Of a stretch of 64,000 bases of DNA, positions 54,013-63,350 are shown in pieces (the stretch's first letter is position 1; the number at the start of each line of letters is the position of its first letter). The notes beneath the pieces are model-generated. The model had not been told where the DNA came from. It made no database searches and saw only the letters and a program-made list of their open reading frames with translations. The DNA lies in NCBI GenBank assembly GCA_021736645.1, contig JAIPFM010000131.1:1-64000 (forward strand), in the 5' to 3' direction. The stretch is from Phycisphaerae bacterium. Its GTDB lineage: Bacteria; Planctomycetota; Phycisphaerae; Sedimentisphaerales; Anaerobacaceae. A program made the position numbers and the translations under genes.

Positions 54013-56496
54013 ATGCAAAACACAGTGAGAACATACCTGGTCACGCTAACAGCCCTGATCGCCTTGTCCCTTGTCTCGCAGGCGCAGGATATCGTGGTCT
54101 TTCAGGAGGCCCTCTACTCGGGATCTATTGGGTCACAGGGATCGCAGCGTTCTGCGGTATTTACAGATCCCATCCTGGCCCGCTATGCGGCCGGAACCCT
54201 GACTGCGCCTCAGGCCGGGGAGGTCTCGGGTGAGACGGCGCGGGGCCAGACCGTGCGCTGGAAACGCCTTGAGGCCGATGCCTCCGGTGCCTTTACAGAC
54301 CGGAGCCTGCGCAGCGGCACCCTCTACCTGACCTGTGATTCGGAGTCGGACCGGATTGCGGTGCTTCAGACCAACGGCAATTCCGAGATACTTGTCAATG
54401 GCACGCCCAGAGCCGGAGACAACTACAGCAAGGGATGGATCATGCTGCCCGTCCAGTTAAAACAGGGCAAGAACGAATTCTGGCTCAAGATCGGGCGGGG
54501 CGGTCGGAAAACCCTGAACCTCTCTTCACCGCCCAAGCCGGTCTTTCTCACGGGTGTGGATATGACGGTGCCGGATTTGCTGACCCATGAAATCAATGAC
54601 AAGCTGGCAGCGATTCGTATCGTCAATGCCACAGAGCACACACTGGACGGGCTGACCCTTCGATCCACCGTGGCAGGCACGATTCGCAACACACGCCTGT
54701 CCGGACCCATCACGCCCCTGACATCGCGCAAGGTCCCCTACACACTGCACGATGGGGCCTTCGGCGCTGGACCTCAGGCCGTGCAGGTAGAGCTGTATCA
54801 GGGTGACAGGTTGCTTGACGAAATCGATTTTACCATTCAGGTCAAGGAACCTTCTCAGCCTTACAAGCGAACGTTTGTCTCGGAGATCGACGGGAGCCTG
54901 CAGTACTACGGGGTGCGTCAGGGCCAGGCGGAACCCGGGAAGAGGCCGGCCATGTTCCTGTCCACGCATGGCGCAGGCGTCGAGGGGATCGGTCAGGCGG
55001 CTGCCTATCAGCCCAAGACATGGGGACATGTAATTGCGCCGACCAATCGTCGGGAATTTGGATTTGACTGGGAGGACTGGGGACGTCTCGATGCCCTGGA
55101 GGCGCTGGCCCACGCAGAGGCGCTGTACGGCACGGACCCGGTACGCACGTACCTGACCGGCCATTCCATGGGCGGTCACGGCGCCTGGTATCTGGGGGCC
55201 ACGTATCCGGATCGATGGGCAGCCATTGCACCCATGGCCGGCTGGCGTTCCTTCTTTTCCTATGTGGGTATCGACGAATTTGCCGCACAGAAACCCATGG
55301 CCGCCATGTTCAACCGGGCCGCCAATCCAAGCCGCACTGAGGCCCTGCTGAGAAACTACGCGCAGCACGGTGTCTTTATTGAACATGGTGACAACGACCA
55401 GACTGTGCCTGTACGCGAGGCACGCACCATGCGAGAACTCCTGGGCGCCTTTCATCCGGACATGGCGTATTACGAGCAGCCGGGCGGCGGGCACTGGTAC
55501 GGCGTGGATCATCAGCGGGTCTTCGACTTTTTGAAATGGCACCAGAAAAAGGCGGTCCAGGACGTGCCCGTGCTGGAATTCAGGAGCGTGAGTCCCGGGG
55601 TCTCCGCGACCAGCGCCTACATCACACTCTATCAGCAGGAAAGGCCGTATGACTTTTGCGGTGTCGTGGCCAGGCAGGCCGTCAGGTCGCGACAGAGACA
55701 ATCGAACAACATCAACGAGCGAAACATCAGCGTGACCACGGACAATCTCGCGGTCTTCAAGATCGACCTGACTCACTTCAAGGACCTGCAGGGTCTGGCC
55801 CTGGAGGTCGATGGTCAGGCCATTGACAATCTGCCATGGCCCCAGCGCAATGAGGTGTGGCTCAAACGTGAGGGCACGTCATGGCGCGTCATCCCCGAAG
55901 CCCCGGGGCCGGAGCAAAAGAATCCGGTGCGCTATGGAGGGTTCAAGGATGCGTTTCGTCACCGCATGATCTTTGTGTATGCCACGGGCGGCACGCCCGA
56001 GGAGAATGCCTGGTCCTATGACAAGGCCCGGTTCGATGCGGAGACATTCTACTATCGCGGCAACGGGGCCGTGGACATCCTGCCGGATCATGCCTTTGCT
56101 GCGGCGGCTTTTCCGGATCGTTCTGTGATCCTGTTCGGCAATGCCTCGACCAATCTCGCATGGCCCGGGCTCCTGGGCGACTGCCCGGTCCAGATCAGGC
56201 GCGGCGTGCTGGACGCGGGGGGGCGGCGCCTGACAGGCGACGGCTGGGGTGTCACCATGGTGCGGCCCAGACCGGATAGTGACATTGCATCCGTGGGTGT
56301 GGTGGCCGGCACCGGTCTGCCGGGCATGCGTGCAGTCACACCCAACCGTTACTTTGTGGCGGGCACCGGATTCCCTGACCTGATGATCGTGTCTCCGGAC
56401 ATGTTCACCTGGGGTGTGGACGGCGTGAAGGCCGCCGGCTACTTCGGCAATGACTGGACCCTTGAGCACGGGTCCGTGGTCTGGTCAGAGGATTGA
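54013..56496 (+). CDS. Secreted alpha/beta hydrolase (prolyl-oligopeptidase/esterase type)
   Basis: About 827 residues from the ATG at 54013 (GGAGG six bases upstream), with a signal peptide ending near SQAQD. N-terminal beta-rich domains (about 25-300) include a small sugar-binding-like module (SEILVNGTPRAGDNYSKGW). The hydrolase domain (about 300-520) shows TGHSMGGHGAW with the nucleophile serine, EHGDNDQTVP with the likely acid, and GGGHWYGVDH with the likely histidine. A further C-terminal region (to 827) with FVYATGGTPEENAWSYDKARFDAE is common in such planctomycete hydrolases. It may be an esterase or a peptidase; sequence alone does not decide. It follows the HzsA-like gene by 41 bases, so the two may be co-transcribed. 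Confidence 0.83.
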   Translation: MQNTVRTYLVTLTALIALSLVSQAQDIVVFQEALYSGSIGSQGSQRSAVFTDPILARYAAGTLTAPQAGEVSGETARGQTVRWKRLEADASGAFTDRSLRSGTLYLTCDSESDRIAVLQTNGNSEILVNGTPRAGDNYSKGWIMLPVQLKQGKNEFWLKIGRGGRKTLNLSSPPKPVFLTGVDMTVPDLLTHEINDKLAAIRIVNATEHTLDGLTLRSTVAGTIRNTRLSGPITPLTSRKVPYTLHDGAFGAGPQAVQVELYQGDRLLDEIDFTIQVKEPSQPYKRTFVSEIDGSLQYYGVRQGQAEPGKRPAMFLSTHGAGVEGIGQAAAYQPKTWGHVIAPTNRREFGFDWEDWGRLDALEALAHAEALYGTDPVRTYLTGHSMGGHGAWYLGATYPDRWAAIAPMAGWRSFFSYVGIDEFAAQKPMAAMFNRAANPSRTEALLRNYAQHGVFIEHGDNDQTVPVREARTMRELLGAFHPDMAYYEQPGGGHWYGVDHQRVFDFLKWHQKKAVQDVPVLEFRSVSPGVSATSAYITLYQQERPYDFCGVVARQAVRSRQRQSNNINERNISVTTDNLAVFKIDLTHFKDLQGLALEVDGQAIDNLPWPQRNEVWLKREGTSWRVIPEAPGPEQKNPVRYGGFKDAFRHRMIFVYATGGTPEENAWSYDKARFDAETFYYRGNGAVDILPDHAFAAAAFPDRSVILFGNASTNLAWPGLLGDCPVQIRRGVLDAGGRRLTGDGWGVTMVRPRPDSDIASVGVVAGTGLPGMRAVTPNRYFVAGTGFPDLMIVSPDMFTWGVDGVKAAGYFGNDWTLEHGSVVWSED

Positions 56497-56792
56497 CCGA
56501 GGTGTCTTTGTGCCGTGTGTGTGCAGCCTGGCAGCCCTGGTGGTCGCTTTCCAGTATCCCATCACCCAGAAAATCCATTCGGCCATTCGCAGCCAGATCG
56601 ACAATCGACTTTCAGGTCGCCCCATGCTTGATCCGCTTGATCCTGATGCAGCGCTGAGTGACTGATCTGTGTTCATTGATACGCAGGCCCTAAGTTGAGT
56701 TTCACAGGGATCTTCCGAGGGTTTCCCTTCGCGCCTTGACCACAAGGGTTTCGATCAGATTCGGGCCGACGAATACCTTTTCACATGTCATC

Positions 56793-58184
56793 TCAGAGTT
56801 GTTTGCCGTTCAGAACGCCTGTATTGCTCTCGAGCATCTCAACAATCTCGTCAATGTCTTTGTCCGAGAGTGGCTTTCGGTTTGCCTTGGGAACGAAATG
56901 GTCATGCATCAGACGAACCACTTCTTTTAAATCACTCGTCGAGCCATGGTGCAGGTAGGGAAAGGTCAGCGCAATATTGCGAAGCGTGGGCACTTTTTGT
57001 TTGTAACGATGCGCCTCATCATTTGTGGCATTAAAACGTCCTAAGTCAGGCTCTTTTGGCGTTCTCTTTCTAGAGGAAAAAAAGGCGTCCGGATGAATAG
57101 GCTTTTCGAAGGTCAGACCGCCCATGGCCTTGCCCGCGTGGCAGGTGGCACAGCTGTGTGACTGGAACAACGCATAGCCATGTTGAGCTGCAGGACTGAG
57201 GGCTGTGGAATCCCCCTTCAGGTAGCGATCCAACTTGCTGTCAGGTGTAATGAGGGTCTTTTCAAACTCAGCAATGGCATCTTTGATGTTCTCTGCCTCC
57301 CACGGGCTGCCGCCATACGCGGCCTTGTATTCGGCTGTCAAGGCCTCATCCAAAGCCAACTTTCCGGTGATCTGTTCCCAGGACGAATCCATCTCGATCG
57401 GGTTCAATGGGGGTCCTCCGGCCTGATCGGCCAGGTCCTCGGCACGCCCATCCCAGAATTGAAGCACATTGAAGACCGCATTGAAACAGGTTGGCGCGTT
57501 AATTCCGCCGAGTTGCCCGCGCACGCCTGTGGAAAACTGGGCGTTGTCTGTGCCGCCCTTGGCCAAATCGTGGCAACTGGAGCAGGAGATGGTATTGTCA
57601 CCCGAGAGGCGGACATCGTGAAAGAGCTTTTGACCCAATTCGACTTTTGCCTGCACAACAGGCAATGCTGCCGGCAGTGGCTGGACTGCATCATTGGCAT
57701 GGGCTGCATCTGCCAACCCCGTGGCAAAATGCCTGGCTCGTACCTCTCGTACCCAGGCCAGCACAGCTTCATTCTCTTTCGCAGTGAGTGACCCATTCCA
57801 ATGCAAGGCCATAAAATTAGAAGGAGGCATGGTGTTCAGACGAATCGCCTGTTCCAGTTTTGCCATTTGTATCTCATCGAGTCCCTTATTCTCGAACAGT
57901 TCGGTAAAATCTGCCATCGCAGTACCACCCTCAATATCCTTGGCAATCACGCCGGAGGCAATGGGCCATTTGGCGTAGTATGGCAAGGAGGGATTGTCAG
58001 CGTGGCACATCAAACACTTGTTGGCGATAATCATCTTGGCCGTTTCCATGGCCGGCGTTTCCGCTTGGATCGCCTCGAATTCAGGGGTTGCCGGCAATGT
58101 GTAAAAAAGATTGATCACGGGAATTGCCAGCAGCAAGACGCCGGCAAGCATACACGCAATAATTATCAATGGTTTCTTTTTCAT
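56793..58184 (-). CDS. Tri-haem cytochrome c peroxidase/MauG-family protein
   Basis: A 463-residue protein anchored or exported by an N-terminal helix (residues 5-27) and preceded by AGGAGACACT. An N-terminal haem-binding domain has C57-LM-CH61. The di-haem peroxidase domain has C201-SS-CH205 (ISCSSCHDLAKGG) and C345-AT-CH349 (HSCATCHAGKAMGG), with the typical GGINAPTCFNAVFN, FWDGRAEDLADQAGGPPLNPIEM and TPTLRN-like VPTLRNIALTFPYLHHG motifs. The family reduces peroxide in the periplasm or carries out MauG-type oxidations. The extra N-terminal haem makes three haems in one chain. It is convergent to the alpha/beta hydrolase gene. Confidence 0.92.
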   Translation of the reverse strand: MKKKPLIIIACMLAGVLLLAIPVINLFYTLPATPEFEAIQAETPAMETAKMIIANKCLMCHADNPSLPYYAKWPIASGVIAKDIEGGTAMADFTELFENKGLDEIQMAKLEQAIRLNTMPPSNFMALHWNGSLTAKENEAVLAWVREVRARHFATGLADAAHANDAVQPLPAALPVVQAKVELGQKLFHDVRLSGDNTISCSSCHDLAKGGTDNAQFSTGVRGQLGGINAPTCFNAVFNVLQFWDGRAEDLADQAGGPPLNPIEMDSSWEQITGKLALDEALTAEYKAAYGGSPWEAENIKDAIAEFEKTLITPDSKLDRYLKGDSTALSPAAQHGYALFQSHSCATCHAGKAMGGLTFEKPIHPDAFFSSRKRTPKEPDLGRFNATNDEAHRYKQKVPTLRNIALTFPYLHHGSTSDLKEVVRLMHDHFVPKANRKPLSDKDIDEIVEMLESNTGVLNGKQL

Positions 58185-58576
58185 AGTGTCTCCTGAATAG
58201 TCATACGGCGAAAAAATCCACTTTTGAAGATATACAGTAATGGAATCTCCTTGTTTGTCAAGTCTTTACCAATTCGGTGAAAAGACCGAGGCGTGAACTG
58301 GCCACGGTCTTTCCAGAACCATGCGTCCAACCCCGGGGTGGAGTCTCAATACAACACGGTTATAAGCAGAGCAGCACTACGAGCACGCAAAAAAGCAACT
58401 TTTTGCCATATTCCGGACTCCTGGTCGTGCGCCTCATTCAACTTTCAACCGTACCGTACTTGATTCACGTGGTTCAACAGCAGAACTTTACATGGTGACT
58501 GTCTCGGGGTCCAGACCCAATAGCGTTTCTCAATGTGAGGCTGTTTGGTAGGTTTTTGAGGGCCGGGGCGATGACA
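58185..58576. other. Intergenic gap between peroxidase and fucosidase genes
   Basis: About 390 bases without a convincing gene. A small hairpin, GCAAAAA (58387-58393) and TTTTTGC (58400-58406), is the only structure seen; its right arm is T-rich and could act as a terminator for minus- or plus-strand transcripts. The peroxidase promoter should lie at its left end. Confidence 0.45.
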
Positions 58577-60388
58577 CTATTTTGCAGGAAAAACCTGGAA
58601 CTCCCAGAGTGTCGGCGCGAAGGTGGCTTCGAGGATGTGGAGCCGGATGTGACGGGCGTTCACAGGTTTGAAGGTTGCCTGGTGGCTTAGGCCGGCCTTG
58701 CCGCCGACATGGGCCACGGACCATGACGGGTCTTGTTCACCTTTGTATTCCAGTTGGTACCTGGTAATTCTTGGCTGCAGTTCGGCAATGCGCAGTGACC
58801 CGATGGCGATGTCTTTTTGCAGATCGACTTCCAGCCAGCATTCGCGGATGTCATCGGAGGTCGCCCATCGCGTGTCCATATCGTCATCAACGGCCTTGTC
58901 TCCGCCGTACACGGTGCCGGCCGGATGTACGTTTGAGGCCTTGACTGGATGGTGCGCCAGAACCGAACCGGAGCCTTCAGACTTGGATCGAGGATTGTAA
59001 AACACACCCACGTGCGCGATGGCGGGACAAGCCCTGGCCTGGTCAACAATCAGTTTAATCCGGTCGGCTTCAACTGCCGGGAATTGCAGCAGATTTTTGT
59101 GCCCGATCACAGTGCCCTGAGCCACAGTCTGCCAGATCCTGCTGACACGAGCCTCCACATGGTAGCGCTGCACGCGCTCACCCAGCCTGATCTGTTCCTG
59201 TACGCTGATCACATTGAGTGTTCGAGGGGCTCCCAGGTCGATTTCCAGCCAGGCTGTGCGTGTGTCGTCATTCGTGGACCAATAGGAGTCCAGGTTGCCG
59301 TCCACGACCTGCATTGGGCCAAATTGATCATCTCCGCCGCGCACCTCGCTTGCGTACGCAGCCTTGCCTGAGGCAAAATCGACCTTGAATATATCATCCA
59401 GTGCGGTGCGAAATTCGCGGAGGCGCTTTACATCTGCATCGGCGAACAATCCTCGCTGGTCCGGCGGCACATTGAGCAGCAGCACGCTGTTGCGTCCAAC
59501 CGACTTGAAATAGATGTCCAGCAAATGATCCACGGACTTGACGCCCTGGTCCTGCGAGGCATGATAAAACCACCCGGGGCGGATCGACACGTCGCATTCG
59601 GCTGGATACCAGACCTGACCGGTTGACCCAACGTGTCGCTCTTGGCTGGCGTTCTGGACGCTCGATTCACCAGGGCGCGCCACCCCCGATTCGTTGCCGA
59701 CCCAGCGGATGTCCGGCCCGCAGATCGCGATCACCGTTTTGTCATAGTGGCCATACAGGGTGTCATAATACGCCATCCAGTCATAGACTTGCTTTTTCCC
59801 GTTTGGACCTTCGCCGCACGCGCCGTCGAACCAGAACTCATCGATGGGGCCGTATGTGGTCGAAATCTCCGATAATTGGTCGGTGAAATGTTTGTTGTAC
59901 CGGGGAGAATCACCGTAGCCGGGATGGTTCCGGTCCCAGGGTGAAAGATAGATGCCGGTCTTCATACCCTGGGCGTGACATGCGTCTATGAATTCCCGGA
60001 CAACATCGCCCTGGCCGTTTTTCCACGCACTGTTTTTAACGGAGTGCTCGGTATAGGCGCTCGGCCAGAGGCAAAAGCCGTCGTGATGCTTGGCAGTCAG
60101 GATCATCAGTTTAAAACCTGCGGCCTTGGCTTCCCGCACCCACTGGTTCGCATCCAGGTCAGCCGGGTTAAACAGTGTTGGATCTTCCTTTCCATCCCCC
60201 CATTCGCGGTCAGTAAACGTGTTGATCCCAAAATGCAGAAATAGGGTCATTTCCATGCGCTGCCAGGCGAGCTGCTGAGTCGAAGGCACCGGCTGTACCG
60301 GTTGAGGCGGTTCCACACCAAAAGCCGCGGTCAAACTCGTAAGACCCGTCAGTATCCCAAGAATCCATTTTAAAAACATGTGATGCAT
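58577..60388 (-). CDS. Secreted GH29 alpha-L-fucosidase with discoidin-like C-terminal domains
   Basis: About 603 residues from the ATG at 60388 (AAGGA eight bases upstream; the ATG at 60397 touches that site and is less likely). A signal peptide ends near AAFG. The GH29 barrel shows MTLFLHFGINTFTDREWG, ILTAKHHDGFCLWPS, GIYLSPWDRNHPGYGDSPRYN and nucleophile D188 in EFWFDGACG, then LLLNVPPDQRG. Residues about 330-460 and 480-603 form two discoidin-like modules (DDTRTAWLEIDLGAPRTLNVI; SDDIRECWLEVDLQKDIAIGSLRIAE). It releases fucose from glycans. Its GH29 subgroup and true target are not clear. It has a divergent 250-base gap to the next gene. Confidence 0.9.
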   Translation of the reverse strand: MHHMFLKWILGILTGLTSLTAAFGVEPPQPVQPVPSTQQLAWQRMEMTLFLHFGINTFTDREWGDGKEDPTLFNPADLDANQWVREAKAAGFKLMILTAKHHDGFCLWPSAYTEHSVKNSAWKNGQGDVVREFIDACHAQGMKTGIYLSPWDRNHPGYGDSPRYNKHFTDQLSEISTTYGPIDEFWFDGACGEGPNGKKQVYDWMAYYDTLYGHYDKTVIAICGPDIRWVGNESGVARPGESSVQNASQERHVGSTGQVWYPAECDVSIRPGWFYHASQDQGVKSVDHLLDIYFKSVGRNSVLLLNVPPDQRGLFADADVKRLREFRTALDDIFKVDFASGKAAYASEVRGGDDQFGPMQVVDGNLDSYWSTNDDTRTAWLEIDLGAPRTLNVISVQEQIRLGERVQRYHVEARVSRIWQTVAQGTVIGHKNLLQFPAVEADRIKLIVDQARACPAIAHVGVFYNPRSKSEGSGSVLAHHPVKASNVHPAGTVYGGDKAVDDDMDTRWATSDDIRECWLEVDLQKDIAIGSLRIAELQPRITRYQLEYKGEQDPSWSVAHVGGKAGLSHQATFKPVNARHIRLHILEATFAPTLWEFQVFPAK

Positions 60389-60639
60389 GATCTTCATCCT
60401 TTTCGTTTCAATAGCTCCATGCCTGCGCTAACAAGCACAACAAAGTCAACTTTGACATACATTGATTATAAGCCCGGAATGCACGCAAATCAAGAAGGCA
60501 ACGGCCCGGCATCCGGCAGCCCCGTCAGGAAGAAGACCGTATCGGGGCAATGCCGCTTCCAGCCGGAGTGCCCCTTGACAGAGAACATCCCGATCAGTAC
60601 GATGAGCCTGGATAAGGTTTCTAGAAAGATGTGGGGATC

Positions 60640-63306
60640 ATGATGAAACCAATGATGATTCTACTGATCGTGACAGCCGTGTCTGTCCATGCGGCCGAGT
60701 TTGGCGCCTACTACACCAAGATCGATTCCGGCGAAGCGTTTGAGGCATTCTCCCGCACGGGGCCTGAAGCGGACATTGTGGTTCGCGGCATCGGGGAGGA
60801 GAACGGTCGTTTCGTTTTCTGGCGCGGCTCGAGCTACCTGCCGTATTTTGAGGTCAAGGGCAAAATGTGGTTTGTGCCCGAGCTGACCGAACGCCAGGGA
60901 GACGGCACGAAAAAGAGACCCGACAGGGTGAACACCTACTCGGTGGCCCGCATCATCGAGAACTCGCCGGAGAAAGCGGTTATCCACTGGCGCTACCTTC
61001 CGAAGTTCGAAGGCCGTAACCCGCACTACAATCGGACCAATCTCGACGATCAACGCGCCGGCCATCCTGAGATCGATCCCGCGTACTATGTGGAGACCAC
61101 GAGGTTTGTCGACGAATACTTCACGATAACACCAAGTGGCAGCATCACCCGGTCTTTCAAATCAGGGACGGACACCTATGATGTCTGGCTCGATCCGAAA
61201 AATGTCACGGTGCAGACACTCCAACTCACGAGTCGCGGAATCAAGGCAGTTGACATGCGCCCGCCTGGAAGATCCGAACCAGGCGTCCCTGTCCGAGGCA
61301 ACCGGATCACAGGCAAGACCATTGTGACACCTGTCAAATGGTGGAAGTTCGACGAGGGGGTTGGCAATGTCACGACCGAGTCGGTGGGTGGCGACTCCTG
61401 TGCAGTGCAGGGCCATCGGAGCTACTGGAAGCAGGGCGTTTCCGGCGCGGCCCTGGCGTTTGACGGCTATACCAGTGTGGTCAGCCTGACGTCGGCCAAG
61501 GGGCCTGCCATCACCAAGGCAGTCACGATTGAGGGATGGGTGGCGATTGGTGCCTATCCGTGGAACTGGACGCCGGTGATCCAGCAGGGCCACGAGGAGA
61601 GTTATTATCTCGGTATTGGTCCCCATGGCCACGTGGCGATGTGCGTCAAGGTGGCTGATCAGGTTACGCGCGTGGAAAGCGAGACGCGCCTGGATCGCAA
61701 GCGGTGGTACCACGTGGCCGGTGTGTACGATGCGGCCACGGGCACGGTGCGCGTGTTCATCGATGGCGCGGTCTGCGGCGAGCTCAACGCCGGACGCGGC
61801 AGTATTGCGCGGAGCAGCAGCCCGATCCAGATTGGCAAGGGCAAAAAGATGTCCCAGTCGGACCCGGTCCGGGCCAATACCTTTGTCGCCGCATTCTCCT
61901 TTGATGGACTGATCGATGAAGTTCGCCTGTACGACGAGGCCCTGATGCCCGAACAAATAACCGCCTCGTACGAGGCATTCCAACTGCCCGAAGCCACTCG
62001 CATGGCGCCGGACCTCGACAAACGTGTACTGCCGGCAGGGCTCAAGACAGGAACGTTTGGTGCCTACTACACACATCTGAATTTTTACGACACCTGGGAA
62101 GGCATGTTCCGCTTCAGCGAGCATCCGGATGTGGTTGTCGAGTTCGACAAGCAGCCCACGAGTTTTGTGTTTTGGCGCGGCGTTGGATTTATCACCATGA
62201 TGGTGAACGAACAAGGTGAGTGGTACAGCAACGAGTTCAATGAAACGTGGGGCCGTTCGGGCGGTAAGGGCTGCCAGGAACCGATGTCCGACAAGGAGGC
62301 CTTCTCCAATCACGCAAAAATCCTGGAGAACACCCCCGCTCGTACAGTGGTGCTCTGGCGATTCCCGCTCGTCGATGTCTTCCACACGATTGCGAACTAC
62401 GACGAGGACACCGGGTGGGGTGATTGGAGCGATTGGGTTTACACGATTTACCCGGATGGTGTGGCTGCGAAGACCATGCGCCTTTGGTCCAGCGGCCCGA
62501 TCAACCATGAATGGCAGGAAGGTATGGTCATCACCGGGCCCGACCAGCATCCGGAACAGGTCGTGGAAACCGAGCCGGCGCTTATCCTGGCAACGCTTGC
62601 CGGAGAAACCCGGGACTATTCGTGGAAACAGGGCCCGCCCCGTGGTGTCAATTACCGCGATGCCAAGATCCACGTGGTCAACTTCAAGGGCGAATACGAC
62701 CCCTTCACGATCGGAGATTTCAAGAGTGGCAATGTGTATTCGGGCGAAGTCACTGACTACTCGGTATTTCCTTCCTGGAATCACTGGCCCGTGGCGCAAA
62801 TGCCTTCCGACGGCCGCTACGCCAAGCACCCCGACCGCACAGCGCACAGTTCGTTGACCCATGTCACTCCCCCGGTTTACAGTGCCCAAGACGGGAAGCG
62901 GCCTTTCCAAGAGAGACTCTTCCTGGAAGGTATGAGCAACAAACCTCCTGCGGAACTGGTCACACTCGCACGCTCGTGGCTGCAGGCACCACCGATCAAG
63001 GCACGCCAGGGCTGCACGGCCATGGCGTACAATCAGGCAAAACGAGAATACCCGCTGGTGGCCGCAGCACCCGTGATGTCGGTTGCCATCGAGGCGTCTC
63101 AGGAGCAGCCTCTGGTGAATGTCTGCTTCACTGTCAAACACTGGGGAACGGGCGGCCCTGCCAGCGTTCTGGTGAATGGCAACACGCCCGAAGAGGTCCG
63201 GCAAGGCACATTTGTGGACACCGACGGCACTCGCACCATGGTTATCTGGATCGAGCTTGCAGCCTCCTCACGCACTGAGTTCACGATCAACGGGGCCAAG
63301 CTCTAA
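60640..63306 (+). CDS. Secreted protein: unfamiliar duplicated domain split by a LamG module (paralogue B)
   Basis: About 888 residues from the ATG at 60640 (GGGG just upstream; GTG at 60631 is an alternative). The signal peptide ends at VHAAE. The plan is the same as in the gene at 38571-41297: first half (about 15-215) with FGAYYTKIDSG, FVFWRGSSYLP, VIHWRYLPKFEG and DEYFTITPSGSI; a LamG domain (about 232-450) with WWKFDEGVGN and GLIDEVRLYDEALMP; second half (about 468-885) with FGAYYTHLNFYDTWEGMFRFSEHPD, FVFWRGVGFI, EFNETWGRSGG, VVLWRFPL, YPDGVAAKTMRLW and TLARSWLQAPP. The halves share the FWRG and HWRY-type motifs. No known enzyme family is recognised. Downstream is a convergent glycosidase-like gene. 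Confidence 0.77.
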   Translation: MMKPMMILLIVTAVSVHAAEFGAYYTKIDSGEAFEAFSRTGPEADIVVRGIGEENGRFVFWRGSSYLPYFEVKGKMWFVPELTERQGDGTKKRPDRVNTYSVARIIENSPEKAVIHWRYLPKFEGRNPHYNRTNLDDQRAGHPEIDPAYYVETTRFVDEYFTITPSGSITRSFKSGTDTYDVWLDPKNVTVQTLQLTSRGIKAVDMRPPGRSEPGVPVRGNRITGKTIVTPVKWWKFDEGVGNVTTESVGGDSCAVQGHRSYWKQGVSGAALAFDGYTSVVSLTSAKGPAITKAVTIEGWVAIGAYPWNWTPVIQQGHEESYYLGIGPHGHVAMCVKVADQVTRVESETRLDRKRWYHVAGVYDAATGTVRVFIDGAVCGELNAGRGSIARSSSPIQIGKGKKMSQSDPVRANTFVAAFSFDGLIDEVRLYDEALMPEQITASYEAFQLPEATRMAPDLDKRVLPAGLKTGTFGAYYTHLNFYDTWEGMFRFSEHPDVVVEFDKQPTSFVFWRGVGFITMMVNEQGEWYSNEFNETWGRSGGKGCQEPMSDKEAFSNHAKILENTPARTVVLWRFPLVDVFHTIANYDEDTGWGDWSDWVYTIYPDGVAAKTMRLWSSGPINHEWQEGMVITGPDQHPEQVVETEPALILATLAGETRDYSWKQGPPRGVNYRDAKIHVVNFKGEYDPFTIGDFKSGNVYSGEVTDYSVFPSWNHWPVAQMPSDGRYAKHPDRTAHSSLTHVTPPVYSAQDGKRPFQERLFLEGMSNKPPAELVTLARSWLQAPPIKARQGCTAMAYNQAKREYPLVAAAPVMSVAIEASQEQPLVNVCFTVKHWGTGGPASVLVNGNTPEEVRQGTFVDTDGTRTMVIWIELAASSRTEFTINGAKL

Positions 63307-63350
63307 TACAAAGCGGGTCCATTCGCTCGCTGGCAAGAAAACGAAGCAAG

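Noticed and set aside
61162-63204. 680-codon open frame on the minus strand
   Set aside because: Although long, it is antisense to paralogue B, which has a signal peptide, a LamG domain and a paralogue in the same frame; the antisense product has no recognisable motif.
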